Assembly: GCF_035593345.1 (NCBI RefSeq)
Contig: NZ_CP141606.1
Coordinates: 4,464,001 to 4,528,000 of the forward strand
From: Lelliottia sp. JS-SCA-14
GTDB taxonomy: Bacteria; Pseudomonadota; Gammaproteobacteria; Enterobacterales; Enterobacteriaceae
DNA: 64,000 nt
Reading direction: 5' to 3'
This document shows positions 62,865 through 64,000 of this stretch, in pieces (positions within the stretch are counted from its first letter, which is position 1; every line of letters starts with the position of its first letter). The translations under genes were made by a program, and so were the position numbers. The notes beneath the pieces are model-generated. The model was given only the letters and a program-made list of their open reading frames with translations. It was not told the origin of the DNA and ran no database searches.

Positions 62865-62993
62865 GCCGGGTGGCGGCTTCGCCTTACCCGGCCTACAAGG
62901 TGCATTTTCTCCCTCTCCCCGTGGGAGAGGGTTGGGGTGAGGGCATCAGCCCGCACTAAACCTGTAGGCCGGATAAGCGCAACGCCATCCGGC
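62865..62993. repeat. REP and CTCTCCC repeats between ugpB and ugpA
   Basis: Three units fill the gap inside the ugp operon: a REP (about 62865-62896), a CTCTCCC unit (62909-62943, CCCTCTCCCCGTGGGAGAGG then GTTGGGGTGAGGG) and a second REP-like GTAGGCCGGATAAGCGCAAC then GCCATCCGGC (62963-62993). Such intra-operon REPs often mark mRNA stability differences between a binding protein and its permease genes. Confidence 0.8.
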
Positions 62994-63000
62994 AAAAGCA

Positions 63001-64000
63001 TTAAGACTTCGTCGACTGCTCAAAGCGGCGCAGCAGCTGATTCCCGCGCTCTACCGCGGAATCCAGCGCCTGCTGTGGCGTTTTCTTACCGGTCCAGACG
63101 CTTTCCAGCTCTTCATCCACAATGGTACGAATTTGCGGCATGTTGCCCAGACGCAGACCTTTGGTGAACGGTAACGGCGGCTTGTTCAGCATCTGGCGCG
63201 TGGCGATATCGGCACCTGGGTTTTTGTCGTAGAAGCCCTGCTCGCGCGTCAGGTCATAAGCGGCTTTGGTGATCGGCAGATAGCCGGTCTTCTGGTGCCA
63301 CTCGGCGGCGTTTTCAGGTTTCGCGAGGAAGTCGAGGAACTCCGCCACGCCTTTATAGGTGCCATTGTCTTTGCCCTGCATCACCCACAGGCTCGCTCCG
63401 CCGATGATGGCGTTCTGCGGCGCGCCTTTGACGTCGGCGTCGTAAGGCATCATGCCCACGCCGTAGTTGAATTTGGCGTAGTGACGGATATCCGCCAGCG
63501 ACCCGGAAGAGGCGGTAGTGATGGCGCAGTCGCCGTTGTAGAACTTCTCGGTGGATTCGTCTTTACGCCCGAAGTAGCTGAAATCGCCCTTCTTGTTCAG
63601 CGCTTCCAGTAGGGCGATGTGTTTCACCTGCTCCGGCTTGTTGAACTCGAGTACCGCGTCGGTGCCGTCAAAGCCGTTGTTTTTGGTGGCGACCGGCAGA
63701 CCGTGCCAGGCGCTGAAGTTTTCGATCTGGATCCAGCCCTGCCAGCCGCTGGCGTAGCCACACTTCATGCCCGCGGCTTTCAGTTTGGCGGTGTACTCCG
63801 CCAGATCCTGCCAGGTTTTCGGCGGCTGATCCGGGTTTAAACCGGCTTTTTTGAAGGCGTCTTTGTTGTAGTACAGCACCGGCGTGGAGCTGTTAAACGG
63901 CTGAGACAGCAAATGCCCGGTTTTTGAATCGGTGTAGTAACCGGACACCGTTGGCACGAACTGGGATTCATCGAAGTTAATGCCCGCGTCTTTAAACACT
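63001..64000 (-). CDS. ugpB: UgpB, periplasmic glycerol-3-phosphate binding protein, C-terminal part (cut by window edge)
   Basis: Substrate-binding protein for sn-glycerol-3-phosphate and glycerophosphodiesters. The 333 codons seen cover the C-terminal three quarters of a roughly 438-residue protein; the signal peptide and start lie beyond 64000. Family stretches include [38 protein letters not shown] and [20 protein letters not shown]. First gene of ugpBAECQ; Pho and CRP control sites would be outside the window. Confidence 0.97.
   Translation of the reverse strand, partial: VFKDAGINFDESQFVPTVSGYYTDSKTGHLLSQPFNSSTPVLYYNKDAFKKAGLNPDQPPKTWQDLAEYTAKLKAAGMKCGYASGWQGWIQIENFSAWHGLPVATKNNGFDGTDAVLEFNKPEQVKHIALLEALNKKGDFSYFGRKDESTEKFYNGDCAITTASSGSLADIRHYAKFNYGVGMMPYDADVKGAPQNAIIGGASLWVMQGKDNGTYKGVAEFLDFLAKPENAAEWHQKTGYLPITKAAYDLTREQGFYDKNPGADIATRQMLNKPPLPFTKGLRLGNMPQIRTIVDEELESVWTGKKTPQQALDSAVERGNQLLRRFEQSTKS

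Overview
This window is chromosomal DNA of an enterobacterium (Enterobacteriaceae, high-GC side; an Enterobacter/Leclercia/Lelliottia-like genus is my inference, not proven). Proteins such as MrcA, NudE, OmpR, EnvZ, Tex, MalT, GlpR, GlpG, GlgC and GlgB can be followed almost residue by residue against E. coli K-12 as I remember it. Gene order follows the K-12 aroK-to-ugpB segment with few differences.

Layout. 1-3.8 kb: start of aroK and the hofMNOPQ DNA-uptake/secretin operon (minus). 3.9-13.6 kb: mrcA (plus), nudE (minus), igaA, yrfG, hslR, hslO and pckA (plus). 13.7-19 kb: ompR-envZ (minus), then greB and tex (plus). 19-22 kb: feoABC ferrous iron uptake with FNR-like and Fur-like sites. 22-26.4 kb: a small DUF1471 secreted protein and bioH (minus), then gntX, nfuA and gntT (plus). 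26.5-34.3 kb: malPQ (minus) and malT (plus), with a MalT/CRP control region between them. 34.3-38.1 kb: glpEGR (minus) and glpD (plus). 38.2-39.4 kb: a complete IS110-family insertion sequence. 39.5-48.9 kb: glgBXCAP glycogen operon (minus). 49-54 kb: asd, yhgN, gntKU and gntR. 54-57 kb: yhhW, yhhX, the sRNA gene ryhB and yhhY. 57-64 kb: ggt, yhhA and ugpBAECQ (ugpB cut by the window edge).

How it works together. Much of the window is carbon handling. Maltodextrin use (MalT, MalP, MalQ) and glycogen metabolism (Glg) meet at glucose-1-phosphate. Glycerol-3-phosphate is covered by uptake (Ugp), repression (GlpR) and oxidation (GlpD). Gluconate uptake and phosphorylation are covered by GntT, GntU and GntK under GntR, and PckA serves gluconeogenesis. 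Iron control links Feo, NfuA and RyhB. Envelope functions are MrcA, IgaA, OmpR-EnvZ and Ggt.

Most notable observation. The IS110-family element sits inside a recurrent intergenic CTCTCCC-type repeat. Its left noncoding end appears to encode a bridge RNA whose guide segments can be read by eye: 9 nt match the left target flank and 12 nt are complementary to the right target flank, both including the CT core, within a loop closed by a 9-bp stem. Joining the two ends as a circle would create a TTGCCG-17-TATCTT promoter placed to start transcription at the RNA's first hairpin. Two intact unoccupied copies of the predicted target occur in this window.

Differences from K-12 (from memory): no yhgE between hslO and pckA, no rpnA between feoC and bioH (a DUF1471 gene is there), and no rtcBAR between malT and glpR. 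Many gene borders carry REP palindromes, CTCTCCC repeats or recurrent terminator hairpins.
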